A DNA stretch of 64,000 bases from Eucalyptus grandis. Lineage: Eukaryota; Streptophyta; Magnoliopsida; Myrtales; Myrtaceae. Position numbers and translations under genes: made by a program. Positions 23,654 through 35,981 of the stretch are shown here, one piece after another. The notes beneath the pieces are model-generated. The model searched no databases. It worked only from the letters and a program-made list of their open reading frames with translations, and was not told the origin of the DNA. The stretch lies in NCBI RefSeq assembly GCF_016545825.1, contig NC_052614.1, positions 22,896,559-22,960,558 of the forward strand, read 5' to 3'. Within the stretch, counting starts at the first letter, position 1. Every line of letters begins with the position of its first letter.

Positions 23654-24960
23654 CTACACCACACCTTTAATGAGAGTTTCTTTTCCGGCTTTGGAGATAA
23701 GCTTTTCTTTCCAACCTTGAAGCTTCATGTTAACTCTTGCTAAGATCCACACGAACATTTGTTTTTTGGTTTGCCCCCAATCTAATGGAATTCCAAGACA
23801 CTTTCCAATTTTTTTTCTATTTCCGAAACTCGCAGCTCCTTTGCCGTATCTCGATGTAGATTTTGGGGACATCCACTACTAAAGAGAATTCCTGATTTGT
23901 TTAAATTAATAGCCTTCCTTGAAGCAAAGCAATATTGATACAAGTTTTAGTAATACTGTGGCACTCTCATATCTTTCCATGTAGAAAAAAGATGGAATCG
24001 TCAGCAAATAAAAAGTGTGAAAATGGAGGGCAGTGTCTGTTGAGCTTAATTGCCGAGATTCTCCCTTCCTTTACAGCTTTATTAAGCAGGGTAGATGCCA
24101 CATATGATACTATAATAAAAAGATATGGTGAGAGAGGGTCACCTCTTTGGAGCCCTCTAGACAGATAGAAGAACGCTACAGGCTCCCTCATTGAACTTAA
24201 TACTCAAAGACAAATTTAACACAGTGCATTATCCAAGATATCCATTTAGGATCAAAGCCCATTTAGTAGATTTCCTTCCAAAACCCCATTCCAACTTATC
24301 ATATGCTTTCCTCATATCAAGTTTCTTGGAATTTCTTTGTTCTCTTTTTTTGATTCTCAACTGGTGTAACACTTCCTATACTATCAACATGTTATCATAG
24401 ATCTATCTTCCACATACAAACACACTCTATTTAGTTGCTATCGGGCTAGATAAAAGAGGTTTGAGGCGATTAGCCAATACATTTGAGATGATTTTATATG
24501 CATAAGGTAATGGGACAAAAATGATCTAGACTTTTTGAAGTAATATTTTGGGAACATGGGCTATATATGTTCTATTTAAGTGCTCATGGAAAGTACTTGA
24601 TTAAAGAAGTCTCAGACCATGTCAAGTACATGCTGATGAATCTCCTTCCAGTGATGTTGATAGAAAGTTTGCTCAGTTGTCGGGTCCAGGGGCCTTGGAG
24701 GCCCTCAATGGGAACACTGCATCTCTAACCTCCTTCATAGCAACAGCCTGAATCGAGGATCGATTCAATTCCTCTAAAACTATTCGAGAACAATGTTCGA
24801 GAACAGGGACAAGAAGAACCCTTGCATCAACTCTTAACTTTCCTGTTTCTCGGCTCCAGACCCCCATTTCATTTTTCAATGCTGAAACCTTGTTTCTTTG
24901 CCTTTGATAGATTGGAGTTGCATGGTAAAACTGGATGTTTCTATCCCCCATTTCATCCAA
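23654..24960 (-). pseudogene. LINE ORF2 reverse transcriptase
   Basis: The minus-strand pieces include MGDRNIQFYHATPIYQRQRN, then LRASKAPGPDN (the KAPGPDG motif before RT block 1), then GLQRGDPLSPYLF (RT block 4) and HFLFADDSIFF (the catalytic block, FADD). Last come GKCLGIPLDW and LQGWKEKLISKAGKETLIK, the conserved thumb-proximal segment. The pieces are in different frames with stops between, so no active enzyme is encoded. Spacing agrees with a full RT domain. Confidence 0.8.
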
Positions 24961-25199
24961 TTAATGTGGGCCTTCATTCCCTAATGCATCTACTCCTGTC
25001 GCCATAATATTTTTACTCATTCTTTAATCAGCTGGGCTCTTTCTCCACTGTTTTCAGTACAGGAGCTGTTGGTGATGATTTGAAGTTCCAGCTTTAAAGA
25101 ATTTATCTCCCGTCTGACATTAGATTTTTTTTTTTTTCTACTCCAATCAGCTAGACCACTCATACTCTCTTCAGCTTACTTAGACATTCCTCTTGTCCA

Positions 25200-25960
25200 T
25201 TCTTTTTTATCGCCATGCCATTTTTACTAATTCTTTGCATTCATCATCCTCATTCCAGAAAGTCTCATATTTAAAAATTTTGCCTTGTTTTGTTGGTTCC
25301 ATTGAGAGAATCAATAAGATAGGGCTATGATCTGAGCTAAGGGCCAGCAAGGCATAAGCTTCTGCATTAAGGAACGTTACTCCCAATCTACACTGCACAA
25401 GACTCTATCTGATTTTTCCTTCATCTCCTTCTCTGTTATTAGTCCATGTTAATGTGCACCTCTTGCAATCCACCTCCATTAGAGAACAATCATTTATTAA
25501 TTCCCAAAATGCTGTCATTCTACAGTTCTCTGCCATTTTCCTCCTTTCCTTCTTCCAATGATAACGAATTTTATTAAGTCACTGTACAAACCCATGGGAG
25601 ATGATTTTTTTTTTTATCTCTTGATTTCCTCTCATAGCCTTAACCTATCCTGGAATGCATTTAGAGCATGAACAAAAGTAATATGCTCGATCTGTGGAAG
25701 TCAGATTAATAAAGTATTCTAATAATGAATCTACAACCACCAAGACTGAGTATTTCCACATGAAGACTAATCCCCCTGCTGTACCAACTAGATTCATGAT
25801 ATAACATTCTCGGAAATTGAGCTGTCTCGTATTTCATTGTACCACTTTTTCTCTATTCTTCTCCATGGGAAACAACAACCTGGGCCTTTCACAAGCAACA
25901 TAGCTCATAGCTCAAGAATCATCAAGGGGGTGGCCAGCCCTTGACAATTCCAACTTACTT
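25200..25960 (-). pseudogene. LINE ORF2 endonuclease
   Basis: Minus-strand frames show WNCQGL at the start (typical of plant L1 endonuclease, before the first catalytic residues), FPMEKNREKVVQ, then YIMNLVGTAGGLVFMWKYSV matching the conserved GLSGGLALMWK block. The end carries LSSDHSPILLILS, the SDH catalytic motif near the C-terminus. The domain belongs to the exonuclease-endonuclease-phosphatase family and would nick target DNA for target-primed reverse transcription. It is broken by multiple shifts. Confidence 0.7.
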
Positions 25961-26554
25961 TTTAGGCTTATTTGGGCTAGCCACCCAAGCCCATTCAGCT
26001 ACTTATTCTATAATAAGAATGGGAGTATCCATGATTTTGGTTTCATTTAACCAAGGGGAGGTTGTATTCATTGAATTATACGGAAAAACCCGCGTTGCTT
26101 CTTGCTGGTAGGAGTGTTCTATTCCTTACCTTTCTTCTTGTTTTTTCGTACCTTGGATCATAAGGACTCGTTTTCCAGATTCCCGCCCATCCTTGATTTA
26201 TATTCAAAGCATATTCAGCATTCATTTCTACTACCCTCCTCTTGTCCCTCCATATCTGCCTGGGTTGGATCAATTTGAGCTTGCTCATAGGGCGCTAAAG
26301 CACCTTGATTCACTGGAGTTTTAGGAATAACCTGTACCTCTTTTTCCTCCACAGTTTTCGCCTCATAAAATACCTTCCAAAAATATATATTTCTGGCTAG
26401 AAATTGTTCTTAGGAATAGAATAATTATCATTCATGTCCTCAAGGAAGAGCTCTGACTCAAAGAAACATTCTTCGGCATCAATTTATAACAATTAGGTCA
26501 TATTTAATGCATACTTCATATTTAATTCAAATTCCATTGTTCGAAAGGGGAAGG

Positions 26555-27479
26555 TGAGATAGCTAGTACGAGTACCTAGAGGGGGGTGAATAGGTATACA
26601 CAAAAAATTTCTCGATGTTTGCACGATACTTAAACAATTAGAGACTTTGCAATGATTGAAAATTCAATCGCAAGACGAGTAAGGGAAAGAGAGAATTGAA
26701 CACTCGTTTATAGTGGTTCGGCTTGATTCAAGCCTACGTCCACTCTTCGCACCGATGGCCGATTGGCTGGATTCCACTATGATCAAAGAGTTGTTACAGT
26801 GTTGATCTTCCTTGATTTCTAGGTGTAGATGATCTACCACACTTGCTCAAGGCGTCACCAAGTATAAACACTCTCGGTATACAATTTCGCTCGTCTCAAC
26901 TAACAATCAAAGGATCTTCGAGACTACGGAATTTTTCTATCGATCACACACTTAAAACAACTAGAACGTCTTCCTTTATACTCCTTCATGCCATCATAGC
27001 CGTTGGCACTTACCAAAGGAATTCCTCCAATCTACCCGTTGACGGAATCAATCAAGAAGATCATCCGAGCTATATAAGGAATCGATGATAGCCCATCAAT
27101 CTGTTCGCCCATACAATCGGGATCTCGGTTTCAAGAATAGAATAATCCAAGATTATTTCGCCGACCATCGGATCTTCAATCGTTCTTAGATAAGATATAA
27201 AGAATCCGAAATGATTATCCAACCAAAGAATCTATCCCTGAGGATAGGATCAAATCCTCAATCATAAACCTCGACTTTGGATTTCCTTCAACACTTTGGA
27301 TTAGAAAGACTGCCGGTGAGAATAACTTTGAGTCTTGAGTCTTGAGTCTTGAGTCTTGAGTCTTGAGATAACAGAGTCTTGAGACTATAAAATCTTGAGA
27401 CTTTAACTATCGATATCCAGACTTAGATCGATAGAAATGTTTTGTCGCTTCAAAATATTCTCGAAAGATTTCTCCAACA
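26555..27479 (-). repeat. 3' LTR of the copia element
   Basis: A 925-bp LTR, the left copy. It is followed at 27480-27492 by ATCTCCCCTTTTT, whose complement is the polypurine tract AAAAAGGGGAGAT used for plus-strand priming. It contains TTTATAGTGGTTCGGCTTGA and, at 27331-27366, five tandem copies of the heptamer GAGTCTT. Confidence 0.85.
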
Positions 27480-27489
27480 ATCTCCCCTT

Positions 27490-29960
27490 TTTGATGGTGA
27501 CAAAACTTTCTTGAAGATTTGAACAACTTTGACCTCGCAAAAACATTTCTCAAGCAATATGGCTAACTCATAAAGATTAATAAACAACCGACTCTCGCAT
27601 CCACAGAAATTGGTTAGTCTTTCATGAGTAATACCATGTAACAATACTTGATATAAATGCAACAGTCAAGCATCAAAATCCACAACCAATTCAAGCCTAA
27701 CACTCAAGTTCAAGTTCTCAAGTCATACTCAAAAATAAACATAACCACAAAAGTCAAATAAAGTTTTAAAATAATGTTTGTTCAAATTGGTTCTCCCCCT
27801 TTTTGTCATCATTAAAAAGAGGGTGAGAAAGGAGTCATGTCTCGCTTGGGAATGCGCACGATCCGGAAATCAATGGACTGGACTACTCCTTCGAGCTTCT
27901 TCGCGGATCTTCTCATGAGATGAGCTACCTCTTCTCTCTTGGCATTGGCTTGAAGTTGTAGAGAGAGGTCTTTGTATTTTCTTTCGAGAGACTGAAGATG
28001 CTTGTCCAAAGCATGCTTCAAGACTTGGATTTCACAATCGAATATATATCTCGGTTACGCATTTCGAAGAATATTCATGATACTACGAAGATCTACGAAA
28101 TCATCCGTCATTGTACCGGCATTGGCTTTCTCGGATGGGTGTGTGTGCGTACGATGGCGCTTCGAATGGTCTTGCAGATTTGGAATCGTCGTATCATCTT
28201 CTTGAGCAATTGAGAGACCCGAGCTTCCGGGTCTTCCGAGATTTTCTTTGATCTTGAGCAGCATGAGGTGGAGACCTCTCTTGCTCGCTAACTCCCCTGT
28301 CTCTAGGACATCGAAAGGGGAAGAGTGATGATCAATCTCTTGATTTCCTTCTCTCCGATTTATCGCCAGGATCGATCTTTTACTTCTTCTTTTTCTTCCT
28401 CAACTTCTTTCTCCTTCTCTCTCGTTCTTCTTCTTCTCGCTCCGCTGAAGTTCTCGCCGAATAAGACACGAACGTCTTGTTCTTGTCGTGCTGGAATAGT
28501 GGGATCTTCATCATCTTCATCTTCATCCTCATCCTCCGGGATAAGAATTCTTTTCCTCTTTTTCGAAGAAGCACTAAATGCCTTCTTTCCTTTTCCTTTT
28601 GAAGCAGACTGATTTGGAGATTTCACTTTGAATTTCTCCATTGCCTTAGAAAGTTCTTGCACGCATCTTCATTAACATTTTCAACCCTACCACCATCTTA
28701 TCACACGGTCTAACACAAAAGTATGTAAGGCAGTTCAATATTCAGATGTCCGAAGATCTTGGTCACCGGACCAGGATAAGGCAATTGTCCTTTGTCTTTG
28801 ACACGATTCAGTACATATGGAAAGAATAGTGTGGGAGAGAGAACTTCCGTCTGAGTTGATCGCATACATCAACTTTGCTTGAGAAAGAGACACGAAGTCT
28901 TTGAAGTAGACTTAGGTCTTAGACAATTGATCACAATCTTGTGAAGCACAATGTTGATAGCGTTCATTCGGAATAGATAATTTTCTTATCTACATCCCTA
29001 TCTTTGACAAGATCCGAGTAGTTCGAGGGTGAGACTTAATTGGGAGATAGCGTCCCCGTTCAACTCCAACTATGTCTCCGCCAACATATTCACATCTACC
29101 ACATAGACTTTGTCTCGAACATCGAATGAAATTCTATTCGCATCCAAAAAGCTAAGATTTGAATAGAAATAAGCGGTCGACGATGATCATACCGTCTCAG
29201 AGTCGGAGCGAGAAAGTCTCAAGTTGAAGCAAATTCAACTTCTCTTAGGTTCAAGTTGATGGAATCCGGGGAAGTCAAAATCGACACTTCTAGGTTGATT
29301 ACCCCTCTTTTCAACAGACCGTAATACACTTTTTCTTGATCCTTGGATTTAAACAAATCCATCCGATTTCCTTTCGCCTTTGCCGCCACACCCATTCTAG
29401 GTTCAAATTCAAGGAACATTTTGTCATCATCATTCGCGTCAATCGATTTTGTCTCGGCATACGAGGATCTCTTGGAATGTTCGCAAGAGCTTCCTCTTCG
29501 CTTTTCCTTTTGGGGCAATTCCCATTCCTCCATTTTCTTCAGAAAAAGATACTCATTCCCATAATTTTTGTCCTTAAGGAAGTCATCTATGTAGTTCAAT
29601 GGAGTACCCGTGCTTTTCAATGCACAATAAAGTTTATACAAAAAGGAAGGCTTTTGAACTCTTCTTGGTCGGCATCCTCGATTATCTCTTCTTCCAGTTA
29701 TGACTTTCACTTTGTGGGGCAGGAGATGCTGAATGACGTGGAGGAGAGCGAATCGGACTTTGTCGCCGACCGAGATAAGTCTTCTTCCTCGTGAGATCGA
29801 AATGAGTCGGTCCCTTCTTCATTCTTTGTGGTCCCCATTCGCGATTCTTGATGATTTCCTTGAAGACGACATCTTTCTTTGTCTATTGGAGGATTCCTTC
29901 ACTTGCTTTCCCAAGAAAAATGACCACTTTCTCGACGATGAACAAAGAGTAGAAACAAAT
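27490..29960 (-). pseudogene. Env-like / plant transposon-protein region of the copia element
   Basis: After RNase H, the minus strand keeps coding-like sequence for about 2.4 kb before the 3' LTR. Pieces include FLYKLYCALKSTGTPLNY, YYGLLKRGVINLEVSIL, DANRISFDVRDKVYVVDVNM, AKLMYAINSDGSSLSHTILF and an acidic/basic tail with EDEDEDEDDEDPTI. The order and wording match the env-like, putative plant transposon-protein domain carried 3' of pol by Sirevirus-type copia elements. The role of that protein is unknown; an envelope function is only a historical name. Shifts and stops break it. A second copy of the same region lies at 38992-41090. Confidence 0.55.
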
Positions 29961-30266
29961 TTATAGAGAGAAGAGTGCTTTTAGGGTTTTGAAGATTTGG
30001 GAAAAAACTGTATATATAACTTAGTTTTTGAAAAGGGAAGTTCAATCGGTGCAATGGAAAGTGAACGATTACTTCTTTTCAAAATCTATAACTGCCAAAA
30101 TTATTAAACAAAAGATCGTACCTTTTCGACTAAATGACAATTAGTACCTTTTAGAAGAAATACAACTTACGTCTTTATCCACGAATGTCTCGAGTCTCGG
30201 GACTTAGAGTCTAAGAGATCGAGTCTTTAGAGTTGGTGAGTCTCTAGACTTTAACTTCTTCAAGCT

Positions 30267-30500
30267 TCAAAATGTTGAGTCTTGAGCGGATAAAGTCAAA
30301 GGCGATTCTTCTCCAAAGGCTTTGTGAATATGTCTCGCTAGTTGACTTTTTGAATCAACAAATTGAATCGAGATTTCTCCATTTTGAATATGATCTCTAA
30401 TAAAGTGATGTCGAATCTCAATATGCTTTGCTCTTGAATGAAGGATTGGATTTTTGGTGAGATTTATAGCACCGGTGTTGTCACATCGATTTTCGTGCAT
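30267..30500 (-). pseudogene. Copia RNase H C-terminus
   Basis: Reading DNTGAINLTKNPILHSRAKH, then IEIRHHFIRDHIQNGEI and QLARHIHKAFGEE, this is the conserved end of Ty1-copia RNase H (D-N-x-x-A-I-x-L-x-x-N-P-x-x-H-x-R-x-K-H-I-E). It degrades the RNA strand during reverse transcription. The N-terminal half (30500-30940) is present but broken by shifts. Confidence 0.8.
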
Positions 30501-30937
30501 GAGTCTTCAATGCCAAAGTCTTGTAGCTGTTGTTTTATCCATAGAATTTGCGAACAGCAGCTTCCAAGAGCTACATACTCGCTTGTTGTTGAAAGAGCTA
30601 CAAGTGCTTTGTTTCCTCGAAAACCAAGACACCGTTTGTTTCCAAGTAGTTGACAAGTTCCGAAGTGCTCTTTCTATCGATTCGCAACCGGCCAGATTCG
30701 CATCTCGAGTATCCTAGAAGATTAAAGTCTCCCTTCTTTGGATACCAAAGACCGATGCTTGAAGATGAAGCAACGTATTTGATAATTCGTTTCCGGCACC
30801 GAGATGTGATTCTCTAGGATCCGATTGAAACCTAGCACAGATACAAACACCGAACAAAATATCGGTCTAGAAAGCGGTAAGATAAAGAAGTGAACCGATC
30901 ATGCTTCGTACAGCTTTTGATCTATTTTCTTCCTTCT

Positions 30938-31635
30938 TCATCCTTGTCTATCTCCGAGAACATGACATTGGTATGTCGATCTTTTGCATTTTTCCAATCC
31001 AAACCTTTTGACAAGATCATTCGCATATTTTTCTTGATGGATGAAAGTTCCTTCCTTCATTTGTTTCACTTGGAGTCCAAGAAAGAATGTTAATTCTCCC
31101 ATCATACTCATTTCAAATTCATCCCGCATAGACTTAGAAAATTTCTTGCAAAGACTTTCATTAGAAGATCCAAAAATAATGTCATCAACATATATTTGAA
31201 CAAGTAAAAGTTTTTGTTTTCCTTTTTGATAAACAAAGTAGTATCTACTTTACCTTTGACAAAACCATTTTGTAATAAAAACTTACTTAATCTGTCGTAC
31301 CAAGCTCGAGGTGCTTGCTTTAGACCATACTGAGCCTTTTCGGTCCTCGAAGACCGAGTCCGGCTTCTTTGGGTCTTCAAATCCGGCGGTTGTTCCACAT
31401 AAACTTCCTCATGGATAAATCCATTTAGGAAAGCACTTTTGACGTCCATTTGGAATAACCTGAAATTTTTGTAACAAGCAAACGCAAGTAATAGACGAAT
31501 AGCTTCTAACCTTGCAACGGGTGCGTAAGTCTCGTCATAGTCTATTCCTTCTTCTTGCATTATACCCTTTGGCCACGAGCCTTGCTTTGTTTCGTACGAC
31601 TTTTCCTTTTCGTTCATTTTGTTCCGAATACCCAT
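30938..31635 (-). pseudogene. Copia reverse transcriptase
   Basis: Clear RVT_2 motifs: DYDETYAPVARLEAIRLLLA, FQMDVKSAFLNGFIHEEVYV, EQPPD, and YGLKQAPRAWYDRLSKFLL, then GFVKGKVDTTLFIKK. The frame is then lost, and the catalytic YVDD block is found one base out of frame as VQIYVDDIIFGSS. The T-run at 31223-31227 on the plus strand (A-run in the coding sense) is one base short of what the frame needs. The end of the domain, EMSMMGELTFFLGLQVKQ and FIHQEKYANDLVKRFGL, is at 31129-30938. Confidence 0.85.
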
Positions 31636-31999
31636 TTGGTTCCAATAACAGTTTTACCTTTTGGTTTAGATGTCAATTCCCAGACATCATTGATGTTGAA
31701 CTGTCTAAGCTCTTCTTGCATAGCTTTCGATCCGGCTTTCATCGATAAAGCTTCTTCTATGCTTTTGGTTCAATTTCAGAGATGAGAGCCATGACACTAG
31801 ATTCTTCATGCCTTTTTGATCTGGTGCGGATTCCTTCATTAAGTTCGCCAATAATAAGATCTTTGGGATGACTGGATTTGTGTTTCCAGTTACCAGGTTG
31901 ATGATCTCTTTCTTTATTTGATTCTCCATGATCGTCTTGATGATGGACTTCCGAATCCGAGATGCTTCGAGATGTAGACATTTGAAGATCTAGAGCGGA

Positions 32000-33310
32000 T
32001 TCCACTCTCATCGTACTCGAGTCCTGGCGGATTCATCTTGCACCGAGTCTTGGAATTTGACATTCATTGATTCTTCCACAGACCGGCTTTTTTGTTGTAG
32101 ACTCGTAGGCTTTGCTTGATGTAGAATATCCAAGGAAGATGCCTTCATCTGATCTTTCTTCAAACTTACCAACTCGATCATTTGCATTTTTCAAAATAAA
32201 GCATTTGCAACCGAACACATGAAAGTATGAAACAATAGGCTTCTTACCTTTGAACAATTCATAGGGGTTTTATCAAGAATAGGTCTTAAAAAAGACTCTA
32301 TTTATAATATAAAGATTAAAAACGACTTCGGCCAAAATCGTGAAGAAATTTTACTTTCAATTAAAAGTGTTCTAGCCATTTCTTGAAGAGATCTATTCTT
32401 TCTTTCCACAACTCCATTTTGCTCGGAGTATACGGAGAGGAGAACATGTGATTAACACCAGATTTATCACGAGAATCTCGTAAAATCTTGATTTTCAAAT
32501 TCACTTCCATGATCTGTTCTTATACTAGAAATAGCACATCCTTTTTCATTTTGAACCTTTTTAGCAAACTTTTCAAAGTACGAAAAGGTTTCTGATTTGT
32601 TTGCTAGAAAATATACCCCAGGTAAAACGAGTAATCATCTACAATTACTAGACAATATTTCTTACCTCCAATGCCGGGTTCTTGTTGGTCCGAAGAGATC
32701 CATATGAAGCAATCAGTATTACATGATTAGTAGATACATGATTTATTTGTTTAAATGAATTTTTTACCTGCTTTCCTTAATGCATGGAGTACATAAGTCG
32801 ACTTTTGGTATGGCAAGTTTAGGTAGACCTCTAACAAGCTGCTTTGAAGAGATTTTGGCTAATTGCTTCTTGTTGATATGGCCAAGCTTTCTATGCCATA
32901 GAATTGCTTCATCTTGAATTGAAATTAAGCATTGTTCTTCATTTGGCTTTACATCAAGGAGGTAGATGTTTCCATGCCTTCGACCCATGAAAGACTCGAG
33001 TCGAATCTTTGCTAATTCAGAACAAATGCCTTCTTGAAAGAAGATCTTGTAACTTGAGTATCACACAATTGGCTAATGCTGAGTAGATTGTAGTTGAGTC
33101 CTTCCACTAGAGAGACATTGCTTATTGTGAGATTTCCAATTTCGCAATTCCGAATCCCACAATACTTCCTTTGCTATTTCCTCCGAATGAAACTTTTCCA
33201 CCATTCACTTTAATAAGCTTTATGAAACACTCGAGTCTCCCGTCATGTGTCTTGAGCATCCGTACGTCAAGATACCACTTTACCTTCTTTTTGACGAGAC
33301 CTCGCATTCA
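32000..33310 (-). pseudogene. Copia protease, GAG-pre-integrase and integrase
   Basis: At 33307-33122 the protease region reads KWYLD followed by a frame change exactly at the expected catalytic D-S/T-G and then GKVSFGGNSKGSIVGFG. At 32988-32764 the GAG-pre-integrase reads ILWHRKLGHINKKQLAKIS and VDLCTPCIKESR, giving the H-H-C-C zinc-binding order. The integrase core (32760-32300) is heavily broken. Its C-terminal part at 32257-32033 is recognisable from SYFHVFGCKCFILKN and KFEERSDEGIFLGYS. Confidence 0.75.
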
Positions 33311-34049
33311 AAAAGAGTCTCAAGCTTTCTTTGGTACCCAAATTTTCTTGGGTCCTTTCATGTTAGTAGGATAAGCATTATTAGGCCATACTCTCTTCAT
33401 GGCTTCCAAACCATAGGACACTCTTTTTCAAAATGATCCCGACTGCTACACTTAGAACACCTTAAAGCATTTCGACCTACAAGCTTTACAAAAAAACTCT
33501 TTTGAAATGATTTTTATAAGCCTCTTTCGATGGTCTTTTCTTAATTCTTTCTTTTACTTTCGGAAAATCAATCAAAGGGATTGTTTCTTCTGCCATACCT
33601 AGACCCGACTTATTAAAGTAAGGTCTTTGGATTGAAAGAACTTTTCAAGTTTTCGGACCCTATTGAAAATTTCTTTGAAATATTTGATAAATCAGTTTTT
33701 AAGAAAGCATTTTCTTTTGAAAGATTGTCTTCACTCTTTAAGAGTAGAAACATTCAAGTCTAAATTTTTTACCTTTTCTTCTAAAATGATTTCCTTTTGT
33801 TTTAAAACTGAGTTTTCCTTTTTAAGTTCGAAATCCTTTTAAGAGAAGTCTTAAGACTAAAACATAACTCATTAATATATTTAGAGACTTTGACAGGGAT
33901 TTTATAATTGCTTACCTCAAATTCACTCATCCGAGTCCGATCCAGTCCGAGTCCGATTGCGCCATTAGACACGAGTTGGCATATTCCTCATCACTCTCTT
34001 CACACTCCGTATCGCTCCAGTTTCGGCTTTAAGAGCTTTTCGAAATTTC

Positions 34050-35013
34050 TCAGCCTTTTCCTCTTTTCTTTTCTTTTAAGAGGACGATTTGGTCCGATGT
34101 GTCCCTTCTTTTACATTCGAAGCAAACTACTTCTTTGTTTGGTTCCTCATCATCAAATGTAACTTGGTCTGCATTGTCTCGAGAACTTTGTTTCTTTGGG
34201 ATAAACCTTCCGCCTTTTCTATTCAGTTTTCTGAATCTTCTTATCATGAGGGCGAGCTCCTCATCATTCATATCATCTTCAGAATCCGCATCATCGAATC
34301 ATCATTTGATTTCAGTGCAATAGATTTCTTACCTCTTGGATCTTCGTCTTCATTAATTCGTTCCACTTCGTAAGACCAAGAGTTCCAATCCGTTCGTCTA
34401 CGAGATAATGGCATGATTCTTTGCGTCTCTCTTATTGAAGTCTTTATATGATTCCAATCCTTGGAGAGTCCACGTAGAAGCTTGTTCACCTTCATGGGAT
34501 CAGAAATTTTTTGTCCTTGGTTCTCAAGACCATTGACAATATCTAAAAACGACTAAACATGTCGCTTATAGATTCTCCTGGTTTCATTTTGAAGGATTCA
34601 TATTGACCAAGAAGAATGTTAATTCTCGGTCTCCTTCACTCGATCCGTTCCTTCATAAGTGATATGTAACTTGTCCAGACTTCTTTTCTTTGTGACACAA
34701 GAAGATATTCAGTTATATTAGTTGGTGACAAAGCACAATATAAAGAATAAATTGCTTTAGCATCAAGTGCTTGTCTCTTGTTTATTTCTTCTTGATACAT
34801 TCCGCCGGTTTCAACGGTTTCTTTTCCTCTTTCAGTGTTTGATGCAGCGGCAATAGTGATTCCTTTTTCCACTACGTCCCATTCAGAGGATCCTTTGATC
34901 GTAGGAAAGCTTTCATCTTGTTCTTCCAGATGTTGTAATCCTTTCCATCGAAGTAGGGAGGTCCGGGTATTGCTTTGCCCCTCCATCAGCCCAGGTGCTA
35001 GCATACTAGCCAT
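34050..35013 (-). pseudogene. Copia gag
   Basis: The likely start is MASMLAPGLMEGQSNTR, a methionine at 35013. It is followed by DAKAIYSLYCAL, then in other frames KVNKLLRGLSKDWNHIKTSI and SYEVERIN. A zinc knuckle begins VVCFECK, but the rest of its CCHC pattern is shifted out of frame and the last cysteine is replaced. Gag would form the virus-like particle that packages the element RNA. At least four frame changes are present. The sequence is close to the better-preserved gag at 51954-52975. Confidence 0.75.
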
Positions 35014-35060
35014 GGATCTTTTACTCAAGTAAAACACTTCAAACAAAGTAAGAACACGAG

Positions 35061-35071
35061 GCTCGATACCA
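35061..35071 (-). other. Primer-binding site of the copia element
   Basis: The complement reads TGGTATCGAGC two bases inside the 5' LTR. Ty1-copia elements use TGGTATCAGAGC, complementary to the initiator tRNA-Met, so this copy lacks one A. Confidence 0.7.
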
Positions 35072-35073
35072 AT

Positions 35074-35981
35074 TGAGATAGCTAGTACGAAAGTACCTGG
35101 GGGTGAATAGGTATACACAAAAATTTCTCGATGTTTGCACGATACTTAAACAATTAGAGACTTTGCAACAGCTTGAAAATTCAATCGCAAGACTGAGTAA
35201 GGGAAAGAGAGAATTGAACACTCGGTTTATAGTGGTTCGGCTTGATTCAAGCCTACGTCCACTCTTCGCACCGACACCGATTGGCTGGATTCCACTATGA
35301 TCAAAGAGTTGTTACAAAGTGTTGATCTTCCTTGATTTCTAGGTGTAGATGATCTACCACACTTGCTCAAGGCGTCACCAAGTATAAACACTCGTATACA
35401 ATTTCGCTCGTCTCAACTAACAATCAAAGGATCTTCACTGGAATTTTTCTATCGATCACACACTTAAAACAACTAGAACGTCTTCCTTTATACTCCTTCA
35501 TGCCATCAACGTTGGCACTTACCAAAGGAATTCCTCCAATCTACCCGTTGGACGGAATCAATCAAGAAGATCATCCGAGCTATATAAGAATGCGATGATA
35601 GCCCATCAATCTGTTCGCCTTACAATCGGGATCTCGGTTTCAAGAATAGAATAATCCAAGATTATTTAATCGACCATCGGATCTTCAATCGTTCTTAGAT
35701 AAGATATAAAGAATCCGAAATGATTATCCAACCAAAGAATCTATCCCAGGATAGGATCAAATCCTCAATCATAAACCTCGACTTTGGATTTCCTTCAACT
35801 TGGATTAGAAAGACTCAGTGAGAATAACTTTGAGTCTTGAGTCTTGGAGTCTTGAGTCTTGAGTCTTGAGATAACGAGTCTTGAGACTATAAAATCTTGA
35901 GACTTTAACTATCGATATCCAGACTTAGACTGATAGAAATGTTTTGTCAGCTTCAAAATATTCTGGAAAGATTTCTCCAAA
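35074..35981 (-). repeat. 5' LTR of the copia element
   Basis: A 908-bp LTR, the right copy, which is upstream in the element's own orientation. It ends CTCCAAA where the sister LTR has CTCCAACA. It contains the same heptamer array (GAGTCTT) near 35831-35870 and the same conserved TTTATAGTGGTTCGGCTTGA. Confidence 0.85.

Larger units (their letters stand above)
22150..26549 (-). mobile_element. L1-type LINE (non-LTR retrotransposon), degenerate
   Basis: Reading on the minus strand gives the ORF2 order of a plant L1-like LINE: endonuclease (about 25960-25200), reverse transcriptase (about 24960-23650), zf-RVT (about 23365-22800) and an RNase H-like tail (about 22700-22180). A possible ORF1 or leader lies at 26549-26050. 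The frame is broken many times, so the element is dead. The 3' end is set where RNase H-like similarity stops; no oligo-T tail is obvious there. The Ty1-copia element at 26555-35981 appears inserted into its upstream part. Confidence 0.8.
26555..35981 (-). mobile_element. Ty1-copia LTR retrotransposon with env-like region (Sirevirus-like), degenerate
   Basis: Two LTRs (26555-27479 and 35074-35981) begin TGAGATAGCTAGTACGA and end near CTCCAACA. The flanking duplication is GAAGG at 26550-26554 and 35982-35986. On the minus strand the order is gag, protease, GAG-pre-integrase, integrase, reverse transcriptase, RNase H, then an extra frame before the 3' LTR. Integrase before RT defines Ty1-copia; an added env-like frame after RNase H is the layout of Sireviruses. 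All frames carry shifts or stops. The two LTRs remain highly similar outside small patches, so insertion is not old. Confidence 0.85.

Noticed and set aside
28325..28612. A plus-strand frame with a serine run.
   Set aside because: It is the complement of the acidic EDEDED tail of the env-like frame, a shadow.
29336..29794. A 152-codon plus-strand open frame.
   Set aside because: It is the antisense shadow of the copia env-like region, which matches family sequence on the minus strand.
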